A DNA stretch of 64,000 nucleotides, taken from Congeria kusceri (lineage: Eukaryota; Mollusca; Bivalvia; Myida; Dreissenidae). The translations under genes were made by a program, and so were the position numbers. The stretch is from the NCBI GenBank assembly GCA_027627225.1, contig CM051030.1, forward strand, positions 21,591,605 through 21,655,604, in the 5' to 3' direction. The notes beneath the pieces are model-generated. The model saw only the letters and a list, made by a program, of their open reading frames with translations. It did no database searches and was not told where the DNA came from. Shown one piece after another: positions 34,931-46,410 of this stretch (positions within the stretch are counted from its first letter, which is position 1; every line of letters starts with the position of its first letter).

Positions 34931-36189
34931 TGCCTGGAGTATAACTCTTTGACTATAAGAGGTATTAACTTGAAACATCATAGGTGGATAGATCTAATTG
35001 AGGAGAAGTGCAGTGCACAAGAACCGTTACCCTGCACTTCATAATTCTGGAGTTATTGCTCGTTGTTAATTTTTCATTTTCAGGCAGAGTCAACTTTTGG
35101 TTTCAGCTCTCTAACTTTAGAACAAATTGAAATATTTTAATGACACTTCATCCATAGATACCTTATATCGAGACCAGGCTTGGGATTATATGAATATAGG
35201 GGGAAAATTCCTTGTCAATGCAACTCCTCTTACAGTTTCAAACAGACTTTCTTGAAACTTGTCTTCATTGTTGAGGGTAATGTGTGGTTGTGCATAAAGT
35301 TGGGATGTAAATTTGTCTCCCACATTTGGAAGTTATGTATATATTGCATTAGTTATTGTGTTTCTCAGATATTATTCACTTACTGGTTATCAATGTAAAC
35401 ATGCATGTACTAATATATATTCCACAAAGCTTTAGGTAATCTTTGACATAGATGGAATTGCTGACATGAACTAGTGTTTTCTGGCATGGCGGTATTTTCT
35501 AATAACTTAAAATACATGCAAGAACCAGGCCTTTTGTTTCGAGGTCAACGTCACACTAAGTAGTCAAGGTATTTGTTCAGAGCATAAAATTATACTCTTG
35601 GTCTGGCATTGCCTTCCTCTGACTAGCATTTGGTTTGGGGGCATATGTCACATCTTAAACTATTAGAGATATTAATTCACACTTCATAGGTGGATATATC
35701 TCATTAAGGAGAAGTGCTGTCCACAAGAATCGTTACTCTGCACTTCGTAATTCTGGAGATATACACCTTTGTTAAGTTTTTCTTACTTCATTTTTAGAAT
35801 GGAATATATAGAGAAATTCTTTGTGAATGCAACTCCTTACAGTTTCCAATGGATTTTCTTGAAACTTGTCTTCATTGGGGAGGATAATCTGTAGTTGTGC
35901 CTGAAGCTGGGGATTTAAATGGTTCACCTCCATTTGCCCTTGGATTATTTCTCCGTTATGTAATATATAACAGGAACATTCCTTGTGAATGCAACTCCAG
36001 GTACAGTTTCTAACATATTTTCTTGAAACTTGCCTTCATTGAGGGTAATGTGCTGTTGTGTGTAAAGATGGAGTTTTGAAATTTTACTCCTTGATGAGGA
36101 AGTTATGGTCCTTTGATTATTTTTTCTCTATGCAATACTTAGGGAAAATTCCTTGTGAACATGACTCCTCCTACAGTATCCAACAGATG
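34931..36189 (+). repeat. Mixed family I and E cores
   Basis: Units of about 150-160 bp carry 'GAGGAGAAGTGCAGTGCACA', 'CTGGAGTTATTGCTCGTTGT' or 'GAATGCAACTCCTTACAGTT', 'TTTCTTGAAACTTGTCTTCA'. Order and orientation suggest a decayed core-repeat element without identifiable ends. Confidence 0.5.
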
Positions 36190-36926
36190 TTTTTGTGTCG
36201 CCTGAATAGGCGACATATACGTGTTACTTTTTTCGGTGGCGGCGTCGGCTGTGTCGGCAGCGGGGGCGTCCCCTTTCGCTTGTCCGGAGCATAACTCTTA
36301 TACTATTCAAGATATCTACGTGAAACTTCATGGGTAGATATATCTCATTGAGGGCAAGTGCATTGCCCAAGAACCTTTACTCTGCATGTCATACTTTTTG
36401 AGTTATTGCCCTTTGTTTATTTTCATACTTAATTTTGTCCGGAGCATAATTCTAGGACTACGAAAGCTATCAACTTGAAACTTCATAGGTAGATAGATCT
36501 TATTGATGAGAAGTGCAGTGCACAAGGAACGTTACTCCGCATCACATACTTTTGGAGTTATTGCCCTTTGTTTTTTTTCATACTTAATTTTTGTCCGGAG
36601 CATAACTCTAAGACTGTGAAAGCTATCAGCTTGAAACTTCATAGGTAGATAGATTTCATTGAGGGGAAGTGCAGTGCACAAGAACTGTTACCCTGCACCT
36701 CATACTTTCAGAGTTATTGCCCTTTATAAATTGTCACTCTTATTTTTGTGTTGCATTTTTGGTTTTAATTAGTCTTTTCTTTGCAATTAGCCAGAGTGCA
36801 GTGCTTTTGAAGATTTCATTAAATCTGTTAAACAAAATTTGAGCATTAACCTAAAGTGCTTCTTCATTTGGATTCACGTAAGCTATCTGGCGTCAGGCGA
36901 CACATCCAACTCACGGAGTTCTAGTT
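36190..36926 (+). mobile_element. Family M core-repeat element with a TGTCGCCT hairpin end
   Basis: The left end has the perfect hairpin TGTCGCCTGAATAGGCGACA (36196-36215). AGGCGACA recurs inverted near the right end (CGTCAGGCGACACATCC). The last hairpin AACTC-ACG-GAGTT is followed by CTAGTT. Three cores of about 150 bp contain 'TTTGTCCGGAGCATAACTCT' and 'GAAACTTCATAGGTAGATAG'. Confidence 0.75.
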
Positions 36927-37866
36927 GAAATGTATAACTTTAAAAAACTGGCTGGCCTCCACATTCAAACATGCTATCATTCGGGGCCTAGTGTCACTCC
37001 TCTGACAAAGCTCTAGTTATTTTCTGTAATTTTTGGACTGTTTAGGTAGTTACTTATCATTTAATCATGTAACTTTTGGACTGACTTCTACATTTTAATT
37101 GGGATTTTGGAAACTCAAGTAATTATAGTACGTTATTTTTGAAGCTCATTTATTATTTCTTCTTAATTGAGAAATATTAATCACTATTTTTGTATTTTAT
37201 GCTTAATTGAGAAATAATTTTACACTAGAGTGCAAGATCCTACTTGCTATTAATTGCTTGTAGGGTATATATAAGTAAGGGCTTGTTGAATAGGGAATCT
37301 TTTTAGAGTTTAAAAAAATATTAATGACTTCCCTTGCAACGCTCTCATTACACATTTTATCTCACCTGAGCTCTTCATGCTTGATGTGCTATAGGTATAG
37401 GGGGACTGTCATGTATCGTCCTTCGTCCGTAATATGTCAACAATTGGCAAATGGACACGATACAGACTTCACCTTCATTCAATCTTTACCAAACTTCCAT
37501 AGTTCGTGTATGATCATAAAATCTTGGGTAGGTTTGATAATGAGCCAAATAACATAACATATGATCATGAAACTTGGTACACAGAATGGACTATGATTGC
37601 CCTCTGTCAGTTTAGTTCTGCAATAACTCAAAAAGTAATTCGAATTTCTGGTCAATGTTACTAAAATAGAAAAAACAACAACTTAATACTGCAGTGACAA
37701 ATGGGAGTTGAAAATGAAACTTTTTACAATTACAGATAAACGGCGATTTGACTGTATTGCACAACTTGTAGGGGTTTTCACCAGTAGGGGACTCCTGTAT
37801 TGCTTGCAATACTATCAAAGCCTTGTTATTTAGTTGGTACCTTCTAATTGCATGAGGTGCCATTTA
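36927..37866. other. Repeat fragments and AT-rich intron
   Basis: 36955-37018 is a right end of another element ('GTCACTCCTCTGACAAAGCT' then CTAGTT). 37355-37600 is a left end ('CTCACCTGAGCTCTTCATGC') with about one core. The rest is AT-rich. 37825-37857 has a degraded echo of the palindrome that follows (TTAGTTGGTACCTTC). Confidence 0.4.
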
Positions 37867-38044
37867 AATAAATTGCAGGTACCAACTAACTTTCGAGCCT
37901 TTCTGCCATGGTGGTATAAATTATTATCTTACCTAGGTAAGATAATAATTTATACCACCATGGCAGAAAGGGTACTAGGTAAGATAATAATTTATACCAC
38001 CATGGCAGAAAGGCTCGAAAGTTAGTTGGTACCTGCAATTTATT
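37867..38044. repeat. Perfect 68-bp-arm inverted repeat with a partial arm copy in the loop
   Basis: 37867-37934 and 37977-38044 are exact reverse complements over 68 bp (arm landmarks GGTACCAACTAACTTTCGAG and CCATGGTGGTATAAATTATT). The 42-bp spacer 37935-37976 is itself a copy of the first 37 bp of the right arm plus GTACT, so a second fold centred on CCTAGG at 37932-37937 is possible. It has no coding role. Confidence 0.9.
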
Positions 38045-39137
38045 AATTCACAGAGGTTACACCTAAATCGCTTATTGATCAGCCAATAAGAAGACTGTAG
38101 AACCCAAACAATTTTATTTTAAAACACAACAATAGAAACAAGAGTGAATTGGTAATATAACTGTTATTTTAAAATGTAGTTGCAAACTATTTTCTTTTTA
38201 ATACATAATAAGATATTAATTATTATCATGCGATATTTTGTATTTAATGAATACATTAATATGCTTCTTATTAAAGCCTTCAACTCAGTAAATCAGGCAA
38301 TGCAGATATATAACTTACATTAAATGAAAAGTCTCTTCAAGATAAAATTGATTATGTGTACTGAAGACTTTGAAACGATGAAATCTCTCTTACTGTTAGC
38401 TCTGATCGGCGTCAATGCATTCTCTCACCAAATCACTCGATTCTTCATTGGTAGAAAGCGGTTTTATCACTGTCAATACTTCTTGATTTGTTTTTCCTGC
38501 CATGCCAGTTGTATTCCAGTGCTCGCAATACATGTTTAAAGCGTTCTGTATGGCGCATTTGTTAAATAGTCTGGACAGGTGTAATTCAGAGATCAGCACA
38601 AAACTTTATAACTGTTCGCTGCGCCGCGCGTACTTCCGACATTGCCGTTACAAAATCTCTATTTTTCTACCGATTGTTTTCATTTGTCTGTAAACTGTTC
38701 ATTTTTGACGTCATCATATAGAAATTTTCTTAGATGACATCAAAAGATCAGCAGACAGCAACCACGCTATATATTTAGCGGAAACAACGTCAGATATTGA
38801 AAATACGCATCATTGATTAGAGTTCATGCAAATACATGTTAGGATATTCTGACGTGCACGGGGAAATGGCACCTCAATATCAATTATGTCAATTAAAGCA
38901 AAACTAGTGTTTAGATTTTATTGGAGACTTTCATATTTATGGAAATAATATTTTTGTAGAATATATATGTGAAAATATATGTCCTGACGCTAAAATTGTT
39001 ATGTTTATAAAATTTGTCATGGACTTTTGGGACAGCCCTCGTATTATTGTGAACAGAACAGGTTATCGTAATGACTATAAATGCTGCATAGTAATACTTG
39101 TATATAAACAAATATATAATTTCTTAATAAGAAAAAA
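38045..39137. other. AT-rich intron, nothing recognised
   Basis: No repeat family, RNA gene or splice-bounded frame was seen. Short frames at 38396-38599 (minus) and 38502-38693 (plus) have no domain resemblance. Confidence 0.35.
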
Positions 39138-39565
39138 CAGGTACCGACTTAATAATTCCCAAGTGCCTAATAAATAAATAAATTTTACCCACTAAATAAT
39201 AAGTAGAAGTAGGTACCCACTAAATAATAAGCAGGTACGTACTTAATGATAAGTATGTACCTACTAAATAATGAGTAGGTACCTAATAAATAAAAACTAG
39301 GTACATACTAAGTGATAAGTAGGTACCTACTAAATGATTGCCAAAACTAAGTGCAGTTATAGGTAGAAATTATAATAATAATATGAGGAAGAATTTATAT
39401 TCATACCATCACGGCAGAAAGTAAATAATTAGTAGGTACCTACTATTTATTTAGTTTGAACCCCCCATAATAAGTACCAACCAATTATTAAGTAGGTACC
39501 TACTTATTATTAGTAAGTACTTATTATTATTAGTAATTCATTAGAAGGTACCTACTTGATATGAG
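39138..39565. repeat. GGTACC-centred palindromic low-complexity array
   Basis: More than ten copies of short palindromes around GTAGGTACCTAC or variants are spaced by AAATAATAAGT-like AT sequence at irregular intervals of about 20-45 bp. Near 39403 it contains 'CATACCATCACGGCAGAAAG', a relative of the palindrome arm at 37900, so the two regions share an origin. Confidence 0.75.
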
Positions 39566-40664
39566 TTTAAACCCGGACTGTAAGCGATAGTTCTGCCTTC
39601 TCATTGCATGTCCATTATTTAATATATTGATATTTTTGCTTAGTTTGCAACTGAATGCTTTGTCTCATTAAGGCTCAAACAAATCAAGGCCATACCCCAA
39701 ATCAAAACGCTGACAGCGTAGAAAGACTGTTGGCGACAAAAAAAACTTAAAGCATATGAATTATGAGTGCATTTTTGCTTAAAGGAAACATTTGTTTGAA
39801 TGAAGTTCAATTTCCTACCTTTCAACTTAATAATGTGGCTTCTTATTCAATAGTTTACAACATCATAATGAAAACTAATTTGTAAGTAATAAAAAAAATA
39901 TGTTGTTCGATCAAATTATCTTTTGCAAACAGAATAAACAAATGCCAGTTAACAAGTCAATCTGCAAGAGGCAGAATAACCGATGAAGCGTAGTAGTTAG
40001 GCGCACCAATTGTTAGTGTTTCTTAGCCAAAGATCTATAAATAAACATGTTTATTTATAGATCTTTGTTTGTAGGTTACTGAGTCAAAATAGATCATACG
40101 ATGCAAGCTCTCGATTGTCGTACTGATTAAAATAAATAAATTGCAGTAATTTGTTGTCAAATTATTCAGAATGAGAATTGGTAACAAGAAAAAACACTTT
40201 CACTAAGAGTCAAAAATAACCGATGTAGCGCTTTAATTTGATGGCCTTATTCCCGGACACTCCGGTAAATATTTTGGTTACATTCAAGTAAATAGCAAAA
40301 GTAGGGGTGTCATTAGATTAAAGTGTTTTTTTTTCATAAATTGACCTTTTTACAATTTGTAATGGTAATAAATCATATGAAATACACATTATAATACATA
40401 TTAGATACATTGTTTTGAATAATTAAAATGTCAGAAAACAGGTGTTAAATTTTGCTGTTTTGAAGAAGGACCCTTTCCGGATTCGATTTACTGACTAATA
40501 CCCTGCACAAAAAAGAAGTAGTTTTCTGTGATACTTGTTTTGGAAATTACCCTCTCAAAAGACCGTTGGCTTCCACCAACAGTCTAGAAATGGACTTGAA
40601 ATAATGAACTTCAGAAAAGTATTCTATGTTTATATATGTGTACATTCATGTAATGTAATCGAAT
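39566..40664. other. AT-rich intron with a 40-bp palindrome
   Basis: Apart from the palindrome at 40028-40067 and the direct repeat ATAACCGATGNAGCG at 39975 and 40216 (about 240 bp apart), nothing was recognised. These could be parts of one small element whose ends I cannot place. Confidence 0.35.
40028..40067. repeat. Perfect 40-bp palindrome
   Basis: The half-site CAAAGATCTATAAATAAACA is followed immediately by its exact complement, with no loop. It could extrude as a cruciform or hairpin. Confidence 0.9.
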
Positions 40665-41206
40665 GAGATTATGCCCCCCTTCGATAGAGTGCTGGTATAT
40701 TGTTTTGCACCTGTCAGTCGGTCAGTGGGTCGGTCGGATGGTTGGTCTGTCCGTAGACCATTTCGTTTCTGCACAATATCTAGAGAACACTTTGACCTAC
40801 GATCATTTAAGTTGGTATGCTGGTTACTTGGGAGGAAAGTAACAGGTCAAAGGTCAAGGTCACCGCTGCTAAAAATAGAAAATCAGTTTCCACTCAATAA
40901 CTTGAGAACGCATCAAGATATTTTAATGAAACTTTAAACATAGATACCTTACATCGAGACCTCGCTTGGGATTGCATATGGGGTGGATGGGGTCAAGGTC
41001 ACTGTTACTAAAAATAGAAAAACGGTCTCTGCTCAATAACTTGGGAATGCAACGAGATATTTTGATGAAACGTCATACATAGATACCATGAATCGAGACC
41101 TCGCTTGTGATTGCATTAAAAAAAAAAAAACTTAACAATTGCACATATTCACAACTTGGGTGCAAGTTGGGGGGCATACATGTTGTACAAACATCTCTTG
41201 TTATTG
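40665..41206 (+). mobile_element. Family E core-repeat element
   Basis: The left end is TATGCCCCCCTTCGATAG. Two to three cores follow with 'GACCTCGCTTGGGATTGCAT' and 'TTACTAAAAATAGAAAAACG'. Near the right end GGGGGGCATACATG is the inverted complement of the left end. It closes with the ATGTTGTACAAACAT near-palindrome and CTCTTGTT. Confidence 0.65.
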
Positions 41207-41821
41207 TTTATGTTATTTATCTTATTTGTATCTTTGTTGAAAATTAACAGTAATCTCACAGGATTGGTATAGATCCTTGAAAGTGCTTAAATTTGAAGCT
41301 GATCCTTTAAAAGTGCTTAAAAAGAAATTAGAGTGCTTATAAATGCTGATTTGCACAAAAGAAACTTAAAAATGTTTAAAGAATGTGTATTTTGGGCTTC
41401 AAAGGTGCTTATGAACATTTGAAAAAATATGATCACGATTTCTTTTGTGTGGATAAAATCAAACTTTAAATACGTGGTATTTGACTTGTAAGCACATTGT
41501 CTTAGGTATGATCAGACAAGGGTTTAGACATTACCTTACAAGGGAAGTAACTACTACAGCTTCCTGTATACTCCATTTTGTAATGCAGACAAAAATTTAC
41601 TGCATATAAATCTGTTTACCAGCTAGCTTGGCAGACAGACTAAATACTCGATGGATCGTCAAAATGATCAATAAAAAACTAAAACAAAGTTCATTTTATG
41701 CAAAACTGCATTAGCGACTGTACAATTTTGTTTGAAAATTATAATGTAAAACCATCCATTAATTGTTGAGAATAACATATGTTCAGAAATGTGTATAAGA
41801 GAGAAATTTAAAACTAAATTA
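41207..41821. other. AT-rich intron
   Basis: 41280-41420 has several 'AAAGTGCTTAAA'-like phrases, which recur at 46180-46250, suggesting a dispersed low-copy repeat. No gene was seen. Confidence 0.3.
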
Positions 41822-42676
41822 CAGTGAAACCTGTACAAACCGAACCATGAGAAAACCAAACCCCTGTCAAAACCGAACGGCTGCGTCGGTCGCAATTTTT
41901 TTCCTTCTTATTTTATATATAAAAAACCCTTAATAAACCAAACCCTGTCAAAACCGAATACCGAACGATGTTATCGCAAATTTGATCTCATTCAACCTTA
42001 AAAAAAACTAAATAAACCGAACGGTGTATACTGTCAGGTGTCACATCGCGATACCGCAGAGGCGTGAACACGATAATTGGTGACACGATTACACATAAGG
42101 GGCATAATCGCCATGGTGATAACGGGGCAGTGGTGCAATTAGCAATCGGTGCATACGACAATAGTCAGATTGTGAAAAACATATAAGTCTGTCGTGTTTT
42201 ATGTTGAAATTTACGTACAGTGCAAAATTTTAAATGCTTCACACCTGTGTAATTAATTCATATTTAAATATGCCAGTTGGCAAAAAATAATCTTGTAAGT
42301 TGTTACAAACTGTTAATACATGACTATAAAATCTCGAATGTTGAATACATAAACTCGTTTGATTGATACATGTACTTTGAGCGGCGTTTTATGCAAAAAA
42401 GTTGTTCTAGAATACATGCACGTGCTTGATTAGTGTGTTGTTTTATGTAAAAGAGAGACATTTTTGGCATGCAAATAATGAAAATAATAAACAATAATAT
42501 AAGTGTAGACATTAACACTGTGTTGTCTTATTACATACTCGAATAAAGATAGAAAATAGTATGTACATTTTTAAGAAAAATGACCTTTTATAAAAAAACC
42601 TGGATAAACCGAACACCTCTGAAAACCGAATGATCGGCCCGGTCCCGACGCCGTTCGGTTTAGACTGGTTTCACTG
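41822..42676. mobile_element. pogo/Tigger-like MITE, TA-flanked
   Basis: The ends are CAGTGAAACCTGTACAAACC and, inverted, CAGTGAAACCAGTCTAAACC, followed inside by multiple AAACCGAAC phrases. TA flanks both sides (41820-41821 and 42677-42678). At 855 bp there is no transposase. CAGTG termini with TA are usual for pogo/Tigger relatives. Confidence 0.75.
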
Positions 42677-42678
42677 TA

Positions 42679-43063
42679 ATACAATGTATACACAGCGTCT
42701 AGATGATCGATTGATGATGTCCTTATTTTCTAATTCAAAACCGAATGTAGCCATTGCTGTAGGATAAATGGGTCTATATCGACAGAAAATATATATTTGC
42801 ATTTTTGGATAAGAGAAACAGTTTTTGTCAATGTTAACGTTTATTTATGTTATATTATGTTAAATGATTTTTTGTTCGTGGGCAACGAAAGAGACATGAA
42901 AAAAAATATATAAATCAGACAGTCCTCCTTTAATACTTCCAGTATTAGTCAGTCGGCCATAAAAATGGTACGTTTGTTTGTAAATCCCTTTGTCAAATGT
43001 GTGACCTATGTTATTATTATTTCCTCTGCCATGTTTTGGGGTATTCATGTGATTATAGATGTA
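42679..43063. other. AT-rich intron
   Basis: No repeat or coding feature recognised. Confidence 0.3.
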
Positions 43064-43411
43064 ACAAGAGCTGTCAGAGGACAGCACGCTCAGTTATTTG
43101 AAGTGTTTCAGTTGGTACAATATTTGGATGGTGGAAGGGGCATACATCAAGTGGATAACTTATATAGTTTTGAAGTTACAAAACTTTTGAATATAAACTT
43201 TTACCAGAAAATCTATGTGAAAAAGGGGCATAACTCTGTCAAAATACAAAGGTTATGGGGAATGTTGCCCCTGACACTCCAAGTTTCAAGTGGATAACTT
43301 ATGTAGTTTTGAAGTTACAAGACTTTTGAATAAAAACTTTAACCAAATTCAGACGATGACGCCGGGGGTAGTGGGAAAGTTCATCTATTCTTCGAATAGG
43401 CGAGCTAAAAA
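43064..43411 (-). mobile_element. Family D core-repeat element, short reverse copy
   Basis: On the minus strand it starts TTTTTAGCTCGCCTATTCG and ends with the hairpin GCTGTCCTCTGACAGCTC then TTGT. It carries about one and a half cores ('AACTTATGTAGTTTTGAAGT', 'AGGGGCAACATTCCCC'-like), against four to five at 11079-12143. The copy-number difference shows that the core expands or contracts while the ends stay fixed. Confidence 0.75.
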
Positions 43412-43847
43412 TGATTCAATGGTTCGGTGGTGTTAAAAAACATAAAATATTAATTTTAATCAGAGTGTCCCGTAATCTTTTTGTAATAATTTCATTCAAC
43501 AGTCAAATCAATTTTTTACATTGTACGACATTTCTGTATACTCTGAACACATTAGTATCATGCTGAAGTTGTCATTACGTAGCTTTCCATTAACTATCAA
43601 TTCAGCTACACAAGACCCTGCTATGGTGATTTATGTATGTCAAATGAAAGAAAGGCAAAAAAACCCACAAAACAGTCACATTCTTATAGATGTACAAAAG
43701 TTTATAAAGGTTTATCATATGAAAATCTGCAAAGAGATAAAAACAATTCATTTGACAAACAATCCTGCAGTATGGTACAATTTGTTTTTTTGTTGTTGTT
43801 TTTTTGCCACGCCATTACAAGAGCATAAAAGATTGTCCTTAACATAA
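43412..43847. other. AT-rich intron
   Basis: A 108-codon frame at 43521-43847 has no recognisable domain and low-complexity composition; I treat it as chance. Confidence 0.3.
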
Positions 43848-45964
43848 GGCCAGAGTTTTTTTAGTTTTAGATTTTTACGGGAATTTTTTCAAAACTGAGC
43901 ACCAGGAGGAGGAAAAACAATAAAAATAAAATAGAAAAAAGTGAGCATCGGAAATAAAAATAAAAATAAAATGATTAAAAGTTATAAAAAATCAAGTTAT
44001 TATGACTGCACCTAAATTGAAAAATATATTATTACAAGAAAGGTTAATCTAGAATTAGAAGTAAAGATATTTTTCCATTTTGTTAGAGGGTTTTATAACT
44101 GCTATTTGGATTTTCCAAGTTATATCTTTTTTGAAACAAATATCCCATCAATCTTAAATTTATAAACAATCTGGCCTAAATCAATGTAGAATGCATATTC
44201 TGCATTGTATTCTAGAACTTTTTTTTTTCATAATGTGCATGTAGTAGATCTACATTGTTGTGGATTCACATCGGTTTTAATCTGAAATTATAAGAAAAAT
44301 ATACAAGAACGCAATTGTTGTTGTTTTTTTCAAATTTGGAACGAACCGCACTAGAAGAAAACATGCATTCATACCCATTTTGTACCCATGGAAAAATATG
44401 AAAATATACGTATTTTAAACACAAATACTTTACATTCGTTGCATGAAACAACATGTACAATTATATAGTTTATGATTAGAACATATTTGTGTATAAAATG
44501 TTTTAAATGTGTTGCGTATTTGAATAAAAAAATTTCGCATTTCGGGTAACTGCTAAATCTTTCGTCCCATACTGCGTTCTGATATTATTTCATTATAATT
44601 TAGTCGAAAGAATGTAACTGTATGATTTTAATTAATTATTATTTTGTTCTGTATGTTTTTGATAGCAACTTTAAAATACACAGCGGTCGCGCAACTTTAA
44701 ACTACACAGCGGCCGCAACCGCCTTTGCTGTTTTTATTGTCCCTAGCTAGACTGGTTTTCCCGGTTTTGCAATAAAATATATGCGCAGAACGCCAGAAAA
44801 TAACGTAAATTTGTAAAGCAGTCTACTGTCGTGCAAGAATTACTACCAGGGTTAAAAAGTTTTCCGGTTTATGCCGGAATTCCGGTTTTTCAGGGAACCC
44901 ATTAGTCATTTTCCCAATTCATGTAAATCCGATGAGATAATTGAGGGGGGGGAGGGGGGTACCCCTTCCTCTTACCCAGACAGCGTCTCATGCATATCTT
45001 TTGTATTCAATAAAAAAGTGAACATTGGTTCGATTGGTGTTTATTCTTTGTATGCGTTTCGGTTAAAAAGCGACTATTCCGGTAAAAATCCAGTGAAGCA
45101 GGTGCCCGGAAGAGTAGTCGTTCTTTGCATTGAAAATTAGTTGTAAAAACAAAAGGGGAGTAATCGTTTTGCGACATTCCCGATTCACTTTTGGTAAAGA
45201 AGCGAACAAAGAAATCGCTAGATTCTCCATGAAAATAAACAACAAAAATGAAGTTTCTTGATGCGGGAACGAACACGAAAGTGTTAGAATCTGATGTTAA
45301 GAATAAATGGAGATGGGAATGGCTGATTCTCATATAGATGTTATGTTAAAATGTAGTGAAAGACCTTTTTACCTTTTATTTATTAAATATAATTCACACA
45401 AAAATTTAACAAAATAGTTACAGACACAAGCATGTCACTTGAAAATTTATTGTGAAAAACTAATGTTTATCATTGTAGAATCATTATTTTTTCTGTGTTG
45501 GTGAAGATGTCTCAGTCTGTGTATTTGCTATGCATTCTTATATATGTCTACATGTAAAAATGTTGTAATTGTTTGTGTCTTAAAATATGGTTAACAAACC
45601 ATGATGTGTTGTTGTTTAATTATTCCTAGGGTTGTTTTTAATGAATTGATTTTACAAGTTCCAGGAGCTTCCGGGGGCCTCTGGACCCCTGGCCAGGGCT
45701 TTGCCCTGGACCCACCGGGGGCCCTGCGGCCCCCAGCTTGAATTTTCAGGTTTTCAGATTTTTTCAACTTTTAACCCTGTACTACGAAATGACGTTGTCG
45801 TAAATAGGTTACACAATACCAATTTATTTTATAATTCGGGAAGCAGAGACGACCGGCGGAAAATAATTATTTTTTTTTAACGATTTTGAATTTTATTTTT
45901 ATTAGGTTTTGCAATATTTAAGACCGGCACTCCCGATCATCGAAAAAATGTAAAAACTCTGGCC
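43848..45964. mobile_element. Harbinger-like DNA element with a nested element
   Basis: The termini are GGCCAGAGTTTTT and AAAAACTCTGGCC, a perfect 13-bp inverted repeat, flanked by TAA on both sides (43845-43847 and 45965-45967). GG-ends with a TAA/TTA duplication are typical of PIF/Harbinger. Removing the nested 44847-45779 leaves about 1.2 kb without a transposase. The left part is rich in AAAATAAAAA. Confidence 0.65.
44847..45779. mobile_element. Nested TIR element with TACTAC duplication
   Basis: The ends are CAGGGTTAAAAAGTT and AACTTTTAACCCTG, inverted repeats, with TACTAC on both sides. The right part has a GC-rich stretch (45660-45745) of self-complementary GGGGGCC/GGCCCC phrases able to form stems, plus a long minus-strand frame (45007-45333) of unknown meaning. 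The six-base duplication leaves the superfamily open. Confidence 0.65.
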
Positions 45965-45967
45965 TAA

Positions 45968-46306
45968 CTAGTTTGATTCAATGTTGTCTATTTGTATATT
46001 TGCCTATAATATGCATGTAAAATTAACCAAAAACATGTCACAACATATTTTCAGTAAGGTAACTGACATTTTGCAGTTCAAAGAAGTAAGGCATTGTGTA
46101 AAGCACAACAGGAAAATACCTTGACACTGAATATATTACCAGTAATAATAGATCAACCTCACATTTATATGAAAATGGCAAAATTAAAAAGTGCTTGAAC
46201 TTGTAATTATTGTCCATGAAAAGTGCTTAAAAAGTGCTGAAATTGTATTTGAGAATCTTTGTATGAACCCTGTCTCAACATCAAATAATTTATTTTTTAT
46301 TTGAAG
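45968..46306. other. Intron 3' end
   Basis: AT-rich. 46180-46250 repeats the AAGTGCTTAAAAAGTGC phrase seen at 41280. It ends in TATTTGAAG at the exon. Confidence 0.35.
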
Positions 46307-46410
46307 ATGTCTATGAAAATCCACCGTCGGGTTCAACCAAGAAGACGTATGACAATAAGGCTTTTGAAGAAAACCTGTATGAAAACAATGAGTCTGCGAG
46401 TAATCGAAAG
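46307..46410 (+). CDS. Receptor-tail gene, 104-nt exon with three YxN motifs
   Basis: It follows acceptor TATTTGAAG and precedes GTAAGA. With the G carried from the previous exon it reads DVYENPPSGSTKKTYDNKAF and then EENLYENNESASNRK, ending on a codon boundary. All three tyrosines are followed at +2 by Asn (YENP, YDNK, YENN), the consensus for Grb2-type SH2 adaptors once phosphorylated. That is knowledge of the SH2 family, not proof of binding here. The intron before it is about 21 kb and the one after about 10 kb. A mixed phase (1 in, 0 out) means skipping would break the frame. Confidence 0.9.

Noticed and set aside
38396..38599. Short minus-strand frame with ordinary amino-acid composition
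   Set aside because: No splice borders, no homology recognised, and only 67 codons in an AT-rich intron.
43521..43847. 108-codon plus-strand frame
   Set aside because: Low-complexity AT-driven composition, no domain, and it runs into the edge of a transposon.
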